DNA of 64,000 nucleotides, from assembly GCA_951640195.1 (NCBI GenBank), contig OX621164.1, forward strand, positions 1,531,098 to 1,595,097. Direction: 5' to 3'. The DNA comes from Porpolomopsis calyptriformis. Taxonomy: Eukaryota; Basidiomycota; Agaricomycetes; Agaricales; Hygrophoraceae. Position numbers and translations under genes: made by a program. Within the stretch, counting starts at the first letter, position 1, and every line of letters begins with the position of its first letter. Below are positions 1-11,717 of this stretch, in pieces. A model generated the notes under the pieces. The model did no database searches, was not told where the DNA came from, and saw only the letters and a list, made by a program, of their open reading frames with translations.

Positions 1-422
1 TTTCTCAATCTCACAAACGGGATGATTTCCATTCTTTATGGTGATTGAACTTTTCACACGATATTGTAATAGACCTTGTCGGACTAGCTACGTCGTAAAA
101 TTCGCCAAAGTAGACCGTGCCGCAATCAAGGTAGTATCGGAATGGGGAGGAAAAACGAAGAGAAAAGAAGCAAGAAAGGAGGAAATGAACAGAACAGAAA
201 AGGAGAAAACGATGAGGGTGAGTTGGAGCTAATAAGTTGATAGACAGGGAAAGTTGCAATTGAATTAGAGTGCGAAAAATGACTCTCGATGCTCGGAACG
301 ACGGGGAAGGCATGGATAATTAGAGCAAACAAAATCATAAACGCAACTGACGCAACGGAGTCGATTTAAACGGAAGACGCTTGGTTAAGTTCGGTAAGAA
401 TGGAACGGGCTGAATTTTGATT
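1..422. other. No gene seen; downstream of the PUB1-like gene
   Basis: This stretch lies 3' of the minus-strand PUB1-like gene and probably holds its 3' untranslated region. Short open frames exist on both strands, but none has a recognisable domain, plausible splice pattern or codon bias. The segment from about 160 to 220 is purine-rich on the plus strand. Confidence 0.5.
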
Positions 423-1986
423 TCAAGACGGCCCTTGCACATCCCCAGTAGCCTGCTGCCCAGTGGCCTGCTGCCCGTAGTATCCTGAAAAGTGAAAGAT
501 CGTTCGGTCAAAAGGATCGTGTATCGAATGCGTAGACACCTACCACCCCAATAATTCGAGTAGTACGAGCTCGGATCGGCACCAGTCCACTGCGCTTGAC
601 CAGGTTGTCCGGTTACGTTTGCTGCATTTGGATCTCCACCAGCTTGTCCAACGCCAGTGTTCATACCGAGTGTAGCTCCAGATGTGCCAGGAGCGGATGG
701 TTGAGGCATGGCTGCGTTTCCAGCACCCGGAGCGCCTGGAGCACTCGCAGTCTGGTTAGGAAATCCACCGTATCCACCGAATCCGTATTGCCCGTAAGTG
801 TTTGGTTGAGGTATCCCGTACATGGGCTGAGAACACATCAAACACGAGTGTCCAAGTGAGAGTGAGCCGAGAAACACACGTACCATATTTGCGTAAGGCG
901 TAACGGTAGCACTTGGGGCCGGACTCATAGGCCCGCCAGGTTGAGAAGTAGTGCCATCCGCCCGATCCTTACCCCAACTACACTTGATAGGCCTTCCTTG
1001 AACCGTGACACCTTGCAACTGCACGATGGCCATGGCGGCGTGCTCGTGCGTGTCGAGCTTGACAAAAGCGAAGCCACGGTCAGCTTGCATACGGATTTCG
1101 GAGAGGTAACCGATAGATTGGAAGAGAGGAATGAGATCTGCTTGGGTGCAGTACGGGACGAGATTTCCGACGTAAACGGTGGTGTTATAGGCAGGGGTCT
1201 GTTGAACGACAGATTCGTAGGATAGAGGGCCGCCTTGGAAGTTGATGGGTGCTGGGGCGCCACCTCCGACACCAGCACGGGGGGAGGCGGCCATGCTGGT
1301 AGCGGGAGCCCCCTGAGTCTTCTGATTCGCCCAGTTGACTCGGATGGCGCGAGAACCCAGCCACTCGCCATTCATAGTAGCAATCGCCTGTTCGGCGTCA
1401 GTCTTATCCCTGAAGGCGAGAAAGCCGTATCCACGGGATTTCCCCGAGTTCATGTCCCACATTACACGGGCGTCAGACATGGTGCCGAAGGCGCTGAAGG
1501 CCTTTGCGAGAATCTCATCATTAACTTCTGGGCTGAGATCACCCACGAAGACGTGATAGTGGCCGGTAGTGTCCTCCTTGTTTTGCTGGCCCTGATAGGC
1601 CCAATTAACACGGATCTCAGTGTCAAATATTTTGCGACCATTAAGGGTTTGGAGGGCAGTTTCTGCAGCACGCATATCCATGTACTCGACGAAACCGTAA
1701 TTGAGGCCGCCATGTTGATAGTTGCGATCGGGAATGATTTTAACATGTTGGACAGGACCAGCAACGGCGAATATCTCGGTGAGCATGTACTCTGTGACAC
1801 GAGGGCTCAGGTTGCCGACATAAAGATGAGCGCGTCTCTGGATGCACGAATCGGCGGAAGAAAAGCAGCGAGGGGTTTCAAAGAGGGGTGAGTGGCGAGG
1901 AGATAAGGTGAGATCAGGAATTGAATGGAAGGTGAGATGAATGGACCTACCGGAGCCTCTGCAGGGCCCATTCCGATGGTATTCAT
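423..1986 (-). CDS. PUB1: TIA-1/Pub1-like RNA-binding protein, three RRMs
   Basis: The four exons are 1951-1986, 884-1837, 544-826 and 423-484, giving 444 residues with every junction in phase. The protein has three RNA recognition motifs. RRM1 begins at LYVGNL (about residues 16-90), RRM2 at VFVGDL (about 106-180) with the RNP1 octamer RGYGFLAF, and RRM3 at VYVGNL (about 226-296). A Gly/Pro/Gln/Asn-rich prion-like tail follows and ends in GQQATGQQATG. This order and the tail match the TIA-1/Pub1/Nam8 group. By family knowledge it would bind U- or AU-rich mRNA elements and act in mRNA stability, stress granules or splicing. The start MNTIGMGPAEAP was chosen because it is a 36-base exon ending at a good GTAGGT donor. 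Pub1 and Nam8 are hard to separate by eye, so the symbol is a best guess; the family is secure. Confidence 0.9.
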
Positions 1987-2097
1987 GATTTAAAAGAGGA
2001 AAGCTTGGCTGTGTTCTGAGGTTGGGATTTGAAGAGAACTTTTGGGAAAAGAGAAGCTTGGAACGGTAACAGACGATACTTATGATAAAGAGTCCGT

Positions 2098-2190
2098 CAG
2101 AGAGAGAGAGAAAGAGATAGAGAAGAGAGACAGAGAGGAGAGAGGAGACAGAGGAAACGGAGAAGGGAACAGAGAGAGAAAACCGGGTGC
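2098..2190. repeat. GA-rich simple-sequence tract
   Basis: An almost pure purine stretch on the plus strand made of imperfect AG/GAG units lies between the start of the PUB1-like gene and the end of prohibitin. On the minus strand it is a CT-rich tract just upstream of the PUB1-like start. Fungal core promoters often carry such pyrimidine-rich leaders, so it may lie in the PUB1 promoter or 5' UTR. No repeat copy was seen elsewhere in the window. Confidence 0.6.
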
Positions 2191-2278
2191 AGAATCAAGG
2201 TCAAGAACAAGTCAACGGGCGTGAAAAAAAAAGTGCTTATAAGCACAGGCTTGCATGTGACCTGGCTGATGTGTCGAG

Positions 2279-3469
2279 CTACTTTGTAGGGACATTCAAC
2301 AGAACATTACCCCCTCCGGTCGGTATGTATGTCACGTTCGAATTGCCCGACAGCGAGTGGGCGATCGCCTTGCTCGCTTCGATCTTTCTAAACGCAACAA
2401 ACGCCTCCCCGGCCTTCTCCAGCGCCTTTGAGATCGTCGCCGCTGCTTCGGCTTCCCCCTCTGCACGGATCACCGCAGCTTGTCGCTCTTGTTCCGCCTT
2501 TAAGATCATAAGCTCTCCCTCGAATCTCAGTTCCGAGGGTGGCCCACCTTTTCCACAATAAACTTGGCGCGCTCGGCGTCTGTGGCAGTGTCATTCAAAT
2601 GCACTTGGCCAGACTACGTAGTGCTCACCTTGCTGGGCGATCTGTTTCGCCTCGACGGCTTGCGTGAATTCCTAAACGACCAAGTCAGTCAGCAGCTCGG
2701 ACTCAATGCGCAGCTCGCACTTTTCCAAAGGTTAGGTGGGTAATTGACACATCTTCTAGTTTAATGTTAAATTCGCCGGCGCGCTGCAATAAATCCGCCC
2801 TTATACGAGAAGATACCTAGCAGAGAAAGTCTAGTGAGTATGCCATTTTTGCAGCAACACAACCGACCTACCACTTCACGCTGTGTAATCAGTTCAGCAG
2901 CGTCAAACTGTGCCACGATACTTTTCAACACCTCATTCCCAATCGATGGGAGAACTCTTTCGTCATAATCCAGACCAAGGCTCTGGTAAATTTTGGAGAG
3001 ATGCTTAACCTCCGGCCTCGAGAGAACTCGTAGCGTGATGGACACCATTTGCAGGTCTTTTGACCCCGTTGTGGTTGAGATGTTCTAAAGTAGGGCAGTA
3101 AATCCAACATAGATGCATTAGCCCCGCCTCACTCACCCGAGGTTTGATACGGCAATCATAGAGAATGGCTCTCTGCAACCATGGAACCAAAAAATGTGTC
3201 CCCTCGTTAGTTGCCTGTTCTCAGGATTGAGGTGTGAGAGATAGATTTCAAGCCTAACTAATCCTCTGTACCTGGTCCTTCACACCTGAAAACCTGTCAA
3301 ACATGACGGCCCTAAAGCCCCCAGGAACATCATAAATACTGGCTTGGAGAACCGCTGCGGCGACCCCCAATGGTACTGACGAGTGCATAACAGATTAGCA
3401 TGTTGGAATGATGGATGAAAACGTGGTGAACTTGCCCAGGACTCGTGTCGCAGCCTGAGGAAAAGCCAT
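2279..3469 (-). CDS. PHB1: Prohibitin-1, mitochondrial inner membrane
   Basis: Eight exons give 272 residues: 3436-3469, 3272-3375, 3137-3214, 2872-3084, 2721-2816, 2629-2671, 2548-2579 and 2279-2497. The N-terminal hydrophobic segment ([15 protein letters not shown]) is the membrane anchor. The SPFH domain follows ([52 protein letters not shown]) and then the C-terminal coiled coil ([19 protein letters not shown]). Length and sequence fit PHB1 rather than PHB2. With PHB2 it forms the ring complex of the mitochondrial inner membrane that supports m-AAA protease control and cristae. Exon 1 is joined through a GC donor (GCAAGT at 3430-3435); no GT donor gives the correct phase. The first 11 residues are the least certain part of the model. 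Confidence 0.93.
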
Positions 3470-3588
3470 GAAAAGTCAGAACAAACAACGCATAAACAAC
3501 ACCCAGGTGCTATGCATAAGCACAGGGTACTCAAGGAATTCTTGAGCATCGCGTCCTTCTGTATTACACGGCCTTAAAGACGGCGAAA

Positions 3589-6160
3589 TCAAGGTAATAG
3601 CGTGTCTCCTCTCCTGTCTCCCTCACCCCCCTCCATTCTTGCAGAATGACTTCCAAATTGCATTGCCCGCTTCTTCCGTTCACTGGCCTCCACTAATCCT
3701 AGCTTTCTCGCTGCTAACCTCAATAACATCTTGTCCCCGACACCCACCTCCAACCTCGGGTCCATTTTGAGATGCACAGGAAGTTGAGCAAGGAAAGACA
3801 CGACTGTAAGAGAGAGGAACGGATGACGTGTTTCTTTCCCGTGTGAAGAGATAACCCGATCATCGCGTCCCAAGTTCCGGCTCGGTATTCGGTCTAGTTC
3901 TAGTTGAAGCTGTACAATCCTCTTTTAGTCATTGAATATGAAAAAAATGTTTGATTCACCTCATCGATCACCGCCTGCCAGCCTCCCACATCGAAGGCAG
4001 TACGGTGTCGATAGTACCCGCCCAGCAGCTCATCTGACCCCAACCCACTTAGCAGTACTCGAGCCTGGCTGGTATATGCCTCGCCATCAGGAGCATCCGG
4101 TCCACGTTTGATGATGCCAACCCCCCTCGAAGCGAAATATAACGCCATCGCGAGACTCTGTTCCTTGATGAAAAACGCAACATAGAAATAATTTCCGCGG
4201 TCTTACATACCAAATCCATGACCGTTCGCCTAGGCCACATCAGCGCATTGATCATCTGCCGCGCGGTTTGCGATTCCTGGTTGAAAAGCATGTCATGCGA
4301 TCTGACCAAGATTCTTCTAGAAATCGAACCTTGTATGGAACATTGATTTCTACCTATGAGGGCGGGTATGGATTAGCATCATATCCTATGCAAACAAAGT
4401 CTGAATAACACACGAAGTTCCAAGTTCGACCAGGACAAAGTTTTTTCAGTTCCTCCTGCTCTTGAAGGCCGGTTAGTCGATCTGGTACTGTATACGACAC
4501 ACGGGTGTGCTGTTCATCGAATCCTGTGGCATCCTCCTCAATGGTATTAATCAGTCTTGGTTTCCTTCTTCGGGGTCCGCTTAAATTTTTTTGGCCCCGG
4601 ATCTTGCGCTGATTCTCGAATGCAACATTCAAAAGGTCGATAGGTTCGTCAAGGGGAAGGTTTCTAGGTAGGTCTTATAATCAGACTCGCATCAAGCGAC
4701 GGTGCCGCATGAACCGGACTAACCGATGTGCCAGGAACGCCAAAATGGTACTGTCAATACCTCCGCTGAATAGAACGGCAATGCGAGCCAGGCCCTTGTG
4801 TGTCCTTTTCATGAGAGAAAATGTTGGTAACATCGATCCTGGCAGGAAGGTAGACCTACGGCACATTCCGTACTCGTAGCATCACGCTCCTGTCTAAATG
4901 GAAGAGTAGGTCGTCGACGGGCAACGATAAATGTTCGGGGATGTCGTCTAAATATCGGACACAAGGGATATCCTCTGGGGGGGGGGATTTGTTAACTTTG
5001 AAGTGCACGGGCTAAAAGTATTTTGGGCATCAGTAGGTCTCGATATTTATCGAGGCTAATGACAAACATTCGCAAAAGGCAGTGAAATATCGCATCGATA
5101 GCGCGGAAGAGCGGATAAACAAGAATCAAAGGCGGTTGCAATCTAAGGGGCAGCGTAACAAGTTAGCATGGGTTGAATTGAATTCTTCAAATGAAGTATG
5201 CACATTACTTGCGGCACTCAAGCGTCGAATATCAAGGCAATAAATTGATTCGGTTGGCAGTTCATCAAACTCGTACCGTGAGTGGGGACCAACGGAAACA
5301 GAAGCGAGGATAACGTATGGATTAGCGGGTGTGGGTTTGTGAAACAATAAAGACCGCCGACCGAGAGGGTCTACTGCAAAGAAAAGATGTTTCGAAACAC
5401 TCTGTTCACGAATGAGGCAAACAAATTTAGTTTGTGAGTCCAAATTAGGTGAACACACATCCGTGAGGGAAGGCTGACGCGGTATAAAACGAAAGCATAA
5501 CTTTCCGGGCATGATTATTGAGTATCAGGTGTTGGAAATGATGAATACTTACGGCCCTTCGACACTCCCGAACAGACTTACAAGTTCTTCTGGTGTCTGT
5601 CGCGTACGAATCGCACGAAACAATTTGATCCCGTCATTTTCCTCGGGTAAGATCTAGGTGTGTAGGACCGTTTTTTCCTGTCCCGAAAAGCGAAGACGCG
5701 CAAGGGCTCACATCGATCCCTTCAAACACCTTCAATAAACGGAAAATAGTGATGTGCATTTGCACTGTCAGACAAGGGAAACTACAAAGACTTGGAAACG
5801 GAATACCAACTTCACCGTTCCAACAGAACACGTCGTCGTCCCATGCATGAGGCTGGACAACGGGTTCACTCCCTCTCAATCGCAGCTCCGAGACGAAAAA
5901 CTCTAGCACCAAATCCGGATTCGGGGAGAGTCTCTTCACATCCTCTGAAAGAGTCCGCACAATTACCTGGTGAGTTCCTTGTGCGTCAGGGCCTAAAACA
6001 ACTAGAGTTTTTAGAGGGCTGACCGAAGGCAAACAGGTGGCATACCCCGAGCGGCATTAGCAACATACAGAGTCTGGGACACCTTCTGAAAAGTCTCTGA
6101 TTCTTTACCATCGAGACTGGGTTGGGCATCAAACCGAGCAGAAAATAAAATTCCGCACAT
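3589..6160 (-). CDS. Asparagine synthetase domain-containing protein (ASNSD1-like)
   Basis: A long multi-exon gene starts at 6160 with MCGI, which places the class II glutamine amidotransferase nucleophile at Cys2. Further exons carry a segment ending FCWNGE, VDPLGRRSLL near 5370, the ATP-pyrophosphatase P-loop VLFSGGIDST near 4770, and VLLSGLGSDELLGGY near 4040. The last exon ends with KRAMQFGSHSARM near 3660. The two-domain order (N-terminal amidohydrolase, C-terminal Asn_synthase) and the widely spaced introns match the ASNSD1 / yeast YML096W family rather than canonical Asn1. That family is poorly characterised. It is presumed to be an asparagine-synthetase-like ATP-dependent amidotransferase, but no reaction is established. 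I did not resolve every exon edge, so the span is firm and the internal junctions are not. Confidence 0.85.
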
Positions 6161-6346
6161 AGACACTAAGGTAATGTGAAGACCATTCTGATCACGAGAT
6201 ATCAAAAAATATTTGCAGTGCATTGTACATAAACTGTACCACATCGCGTTGGAGGGTTCTTTACCTCAAGAACTGATAATAGCAATAGGAGGCGACATAC
6301 AAACTCTAAAATTCGGCTACAGTAGCCTTTACTGTCGTTTGGGTCT

Positions 6347-8367
6347 TTATGTCGTGTAGGTGCTAGCGGAAACGCTTCCACCTCGGCCGGTCCAGTTGAC
6401 GTCTACGGGTGTCATCAGATGCCGAGAAAGCATTGGATCAAGGGAACTGGCCACTAACGGATGTTCTCGCCCTTCGGGAACTTTGAATTTTCTTTGCCAG
6501 GTAGCACTTTGAAAGTATGGGCACCGAAATAATCACGCTGAAAGAAAATGTACAGTCAGAATGACGAAGTGGAACAAATGGGTGTAATGAACTTGAGCTT
6601 GCAAAAGATTTGCAGGGAGGATTTCGCTCTTGTATCCATCGAAGAAAGCTAGGGCGGTGCTGAATGCGGGGGTGGGGATACCCCAAAGTACGGCCTGAGC
6701 AATGATACGCCTCCAGCCAGGTTGTGCCTTGTGAACGGCTATATTGACCAAAAGGATGAGCATAGGACAGGGGTGAGCTGGAAAACATGCCTTTGTTAAA
6801 GAAGTCATCGAAAAGCAACGATTCTAACTTGGGGTTCTTTTGGTAAGCTGCCGTGATATCGCTAAGGAAGACACTCTGAAACGCAGCCATTTACTAAGCC
6901 GCATCGGATCGATAGCTGATTGACGAAGTGCTTGCCTTTATGATGCATCCTCCGCGCCACATGCTGGCAATACCTGAGTAGTTCAAGTTCCACCCTTCCT
7001 ATTAAGTTGTGTGACATGAGTTTAGTGTGGTTGATATGAAAGCTCTATGCTTACCGCCTTGGCATTTTCCCTCATGAGCATGAAGCCTTGGGTGTAGGAA
7101 ATGATCTTTGAGGCATATAATGCTTGTTCTAGATCGTCTATGAACATCTGTTTGTCCCCGCGGAAAGGTTCTTTCTGTGGGCCATAGATTACTTTGCTTG
7201 CACGGACACGTTCGTTCTTAATTGCAGACAAGCATCGAGCAAAGACAGCTTCGCCGATGAGAGTGACTAGAAACTTGGAGTGAATAAGGCAGCCACACTG
7301 TCGTTTAACCGAGATCCTTTACCAGCGGTGCCAGCGTCGAGCGCTGCTATGGCAGTCCACTTGCCGGTACCTTTTTGACCAGCCTCATCGAGAATCTTGG
7401 TGAGGACGGGCTCGCCATCGTCATCCTTAAATCTGAGGATGTTTGCGGTAATATCTATCAAGAATGAGTCAAGAACACCCTTGTTCCATTTCGAGAAGAT
7501 GTCGGCAATTTCATCCTCCGCAAGGCCAAGACCACGTTTAAGGATATCATAAGCTTCGGAAATCAGCTGCATGTCACCATATTCAATGCCTAAATCTGCC
7601 CGTGAGCACAGAAAGGAGTGGCTAGGGCTTGCACGTGTTACCGTTGTGGACCATCTTAACGTAGTGGCCAGATCCTGTCTCACCAACCCAATCACAGCAA
7701 GGTTCGCCATACGCCTGAGCAGCAGTTTTCTGAAATATTGTTTTGATTGCAGGCCATGCAGCTGGAGAACCACCGGGCATAAGGGAGGGACCATGGCGGG
7801 CTCCTTCCTCACCGCCCGAAACGCCAGAGCCCACAAAAAGAAGGCCCATCGCCTCGAGCTCCTTGGTGCGGCGAATGGAATCGGGATAGTGGGAGTTTCC
7901 GCCATCAATGACTATATCACCTTGCTCCAAGTATTTTGCGAGTTGTGCGATGGATTCATCGACGGCGGGGCCGGCCTTGACGAGAATGATGACTTTGCGA
8001 GGTTTCTTGAGTTTTGCACAGAGCTCTTCGACGGTCCATGCGCCCTGGATATTGGTGCCTTCAAAGATATTTGTAAACAGCGTGTGGGGCGCCACGTAAC
8101 TGATCACCTTTCGCCTCATTTGCCAGTAAACTGTCGACCTTGCTGGTCGTCCGATTATAAGCGACAACGGTGAAACCTTTATCGTTCATATTAAGTATCA
8201 AATTTTGACCCTTGCTATATTGTCGGTGTTTTGACTTGATCGATAGAGTCTCTGACACGAACCATGACGGCGAGCCCAATAAGGCCGATGTCACCACTTG
8301 ATGAGCAGAATGAACACCAAGAAAAGGGCCAACCAAGAACGAGAAGGACTCACGTAGGGGTAGGCAT
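6347..8367 (-). CDS. GND1: 6-phosphogluconate dehydrogenase, decarboxylating
   Basis: Eleven exons give 493 residues, the family's usual length: 8354-8367, 8263-8296, 8108-8210, 7642-8058, 7323-7595, 7055-7266, 6936-6998, 6791-6875, 6593-6738, 6459-6537 and 6347-6402. The N-terminal Rossmann fold shows [16 protein letters not shown]. Next come [12 protein letters not shown], the active-site region [17 protein letters not shown] and IEYGDMQLI. The all-helical C-terminal domain ends in [11 protein letters not shown]. The enzyme converts 6-phosphogluconate and NADP+ to ribulose-5-phosphate, CO2 and NADPH in the cytosolic oxidative pentose-phosphate pathway. Two introns use GC donors (GCAAGC at 6930-6935 and GCATGT at 6785-6790). 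In both cases the joined protein (CIIK-SVFL and [13 protein letters not shown]) matches the conserved family sequence, and no GT alternative keeps frame. Confidence 0.96.
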
Positions 8368-8779
8368 GTTGATGATGTTTGCTGAATGTGATGTCGAGAG
8401 CAAAGATGACGAAGAGATCCACTCTCGTCGTGGGACATGTCTTATCTCAGCGAGATTTGATCAAACGGACTGACCGTCCACAAACCGAAGCCGAAACATC
8501 CTTCATTTCATCGAGGTGCAATGTCCATTCCTTCCAGTTTGGACTTCATTCGTCAAAGTTCAACCCACATGTGTACGAGCGGGCAATTGGTAAATTTCTG
8601 TGCGTCTGGACAATAACGCTTACATAATTTCCGCTGACAAAATGAGCTCACGTGAGCTTGTGATCGCGACTCGCACTATCAATTCATTCATTGTACAGGG
8701 CTGCGCCTTCCTACTTACTATCACCTCGTTCATTATTTCCTTTTCGTTCTAATATCGCACACACACAATTCTTGTCGCG
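8368..8779. other. Divergent intergenic region between GND1 and OSH3-like gene
   Basis: About 410 bp separate the two start codons. Plus-strand bases 8720-8779 are pyrimidine-rich, which fits a 5' leader for the OSH3-like gene. No TATA box or coding frame could be supported. Confidence 0.4.
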
Positions 8780-11471
8780 ATGCAACTTCCTAAACCCTTC
8801 ACAAATTCAACAAGTGAGGGTTCTATCGGCCCCGTTTCGTCTTCCAGTGGACCAAGTACATCACCCCAAACTATCATATACGAAGGATGGGTGCTTAAGA
8901 AGCGTAGAAAGAAGATGCAGGGCACGTTACTTACTGTTCCACAAACCTGCCGCCGCCCTGACTGTTTTATACGCTTATAGGTTTCGCACGACGCTACTTT
9001 ATTCTCCAACAATCAGGCTTCCTTTCGTACTCTTTTGGGCCAGGCAAGCCTTCCAGAGACGAGATTTCCCTTCCTCGTGCTGCTATATCTACTGCCCCCG
9101 GGCGAAAAGATATTCACATTGATTCCGATGTCGCAACGTTCCACATCAAATGTCTAAGTATGGATGATTTCACTAATTGGATGACGGCATTCAGGTAATA
9201 ACAATATCCTCACTCCTATGAATTTACCCTGACCAGGCCGTCTAATAGGCGGTTTATTGTCACTGATGCTCAAAGGGTATCTACCATCAAGTCACCACGG
9301 CTGGTAAATTGGAGCTTTAACAAGCTTGGGTCTATTATTGAAGAAATGGGCACTGTGGGTATACTCTACCACTCTGTGACAATACTCACGCATTGGGTCA
9401 GACGATTTCGGAACTGCAAGACTCCGTTTCGGAAATGCAGAATATGCAGAATAAGGTTTTGGAAAATAAGGAGCATAAGCCAATGCCAATGCATAAAACT
9501 GAAAAAGACAAGGAGAAGGAGCACCCAAAGGAGGGTGCCACTCTGTTTGCCTTTTTCAAAAGATGTCAGTATACGTACAACTCACTTTCCAGGTCTAATT
9601 CTGAATGGTTGCTATCCAGCTGGGGGTCATACCTCCATTACCGACTCTGCTACAGAAGATGTTCAGGGCGATGAATCTCCCACATCACTACAAACCTATT
9701 CGCCGCAGCGGGTACATGCCACTTTGAACACTCTCAAGTCGCAACATGCGGGCCTTGTGAAATGTCTTCAGGCTCTCTCGCTTCTTGAAATTAATCCCCC
9801 TTCAGCCCAAGGCTCCCTCCTCCCTCCTACTGCCGAAGAAGAAGATCATAGTCCAACACCTGTCAAGCGGTTTTCCCCTATTGCCAAACTGTCTCATCGA
9901 TCGTCCGCAACAACCAGCCTTACGGATACTCTGAGTGAATGGTTCGACGCCCAAGATGGCTTCGATGGCGCGCAGGAGTTTGTTCTGGATCCTCTTCCAT
10001 CACCAGTTCAATTGGATAGGCCAGATGGACCTGACAACCATAGCTCGGACCTCCATGAGTCAGGTGTTGATACTGACGGGGAAGAGGAAGAAGAGGAAGA
10101 ACCCTCCCCGAAAGGTTCAGGTGAGGCAAGGTCGAAACATCTTTCCGACATGGCTTTGCAGGTAGTCAGGCGCAGTCGTTTAGCGGCTGGGCCTGTGGGC
10201 GACGAAGACAGTCTATTCGCGATCCTTAAGAAAAATGTTGGAAAGGTCGGTGTTTTATGCAAACTACTGACACGAACGATCAATTTCACATATATTCGAT
10301 TAGGACCTTTCCACCATTTCCTTCCCCGTGACGTTCAACGAGCCCTTGACTCTTTTGCAGAGAATCGCGGAAGAGGTGGAATACCACGACCTTCTCCGCC
10401 AAGCGACAGCAACGGCGGATCCCTTGAAGCGGATGTGCTACGTTGCGGCATTTGCTGTGTCGGGGTATGTTCATACACGATTCAGAACGGGTAGGAAGGG
10501 GTTGTCAGTTGTCATCTCTCACCTGCGTGTCACTCTCTAACGGAATTCTTCAGCAACCCCATGCTTTCGGAGACATTTGAGGATATTCGAATGAAATTTA
10601 TTGCGGAGAAAGTTCAACATCAGCCCCTTGTCATCGCTTATCACGGGGAGGGGGCAGGATGGGAACTTTACGCAACATCCTCTGGAAAAACAAGATTCTG
10701 GGGTATGCTCTAGTCAAGTGTGCCAGCATATCTTCTAATTTAATCTTGCCCAGGCAAAAGTCTAGAGATAATTCCTCTTGGGACCACTCATTTGAAAATC
10801 GGGAAGGACCATTTCGAATGGTGAGAAGACCTTAATCGGTGTGTCCCACTCATAGCATCAACTCTGTCCCTTCCAGGAAAAAACCCTCGTCATTTGTGAG
10901 AAACCTCATGATGGGTACAAAGTATCTGGAACATTGTGGAAAACTAACGATAGAAAACACAACGAACAAAAGCCGTTGTGTTCTGGACTTTAAACAAAGT
11001 GGATTATGGGCGCCCTCTAACATGATATCAGGTTCGATTTTCTCGCCAACTGGCGAGGTTGTGTCCGAATTGGAAGGCAAATGGGACGATCACCTCTCGC
11101 AAACGATGGATTCTTCCAACTTCCGGATTCTGTGGCGGGCATCTCCCTTTCCTAAAAATGCCCAAGATTTTTATGGGTTCACATCATTTGGTATCACGCT
11201 CAACGAGATCACGAATGACCTTGAAGGAGTCCTACCACCTACTGATTCGCGATATCGGCCAGATGTGAGGGCACTTGAGGAGGGTAATCTTGATCAAGCA
11301 GAATCAGAGAAGCTAAGAATTGAAGAGATGCAGCGAGATAGGAGGAGGAAACATTGTGATCGGCAACCGAGATGGTTCAAGCAAGTAGGGAATGAGTGGA
11401 TCTATGCTGGAGGGTATTGGGAAGAGAGAGCACGAGGTTGGAAGGGTGTGAAAACTGACAGCCTTTGGTGA
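8780..11471 (+). CDS. Osh3-type oxysterol-binding protein (PH + ORD) with degenerate signature
   Basis: A multi-exon gene. The N-terminal PH domain runs from EGWVLKKRRKKMQ (exon 1) into GFARRYFILQQSGFLSYSFG. A coiled-coil segment follows (TISELQDSVSEMQN), then a disordered acidic linker, then the OSBP-related lipid-transfer domain (ILKKNVGKDLSTISFPV, FNEPLTLLQRIAEEVEY, GTKYLEHCGKLTIEN). The end at 11471 follows the ORD C-terminal helix and GYWEERARGWKGV. Family members exchange sterols or other lipids for PI4P at ER-plasma membrane contacts. The invariant EQVSHHPP signature reads EKVQHQPL here (10603-10626), and the following intron joins RKG to NPML where the family usually has RKPFNPLL. Intron 1 appears to use a GC donor at 8922. 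An intron donor near 10500 (GTTGTC) is weak but is the only one in phase. Confidence 0.88.
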
Positions 11472-11717
11472 CAAAGTCCATGCATGAATAGATGCACAAT
11501 AATTATTACCGTATGTAATGGGAATCCTTTTAATTCGCCGTGGGCTGGTAGAATTTACATTTTACCATGAGGCGAGATCCCAGATCGTTGCACGTGATCC
11601 TGCGGGGTCACGCAACGATAAGCGAACAAGCAAAGTTAGCAAGACCGCGAGGTTCAGGTACCAATTCTCAAAGACGGCGCTCCTCCAAAGTTCCTTCCCA
11701 CTGCGCCCTCTACCTTG

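Noticed and set aside
1235..1891. 218-codon plus-strand open frame inside the PUB1-like gene
   Set aside because: It runs antisense to RRM1 and RRM2 exons and crosses an intron. It has no domain of its own, so it is a shadow of the high-GC coding strand.
2279..3469. Calling the prohibitin gene PHB2
   Set aside because: The N-terminal [15 protein letters not shown] and the 272-residue length fit PHB1; PHB2 has a longer N-terminus and different SPFH opening.
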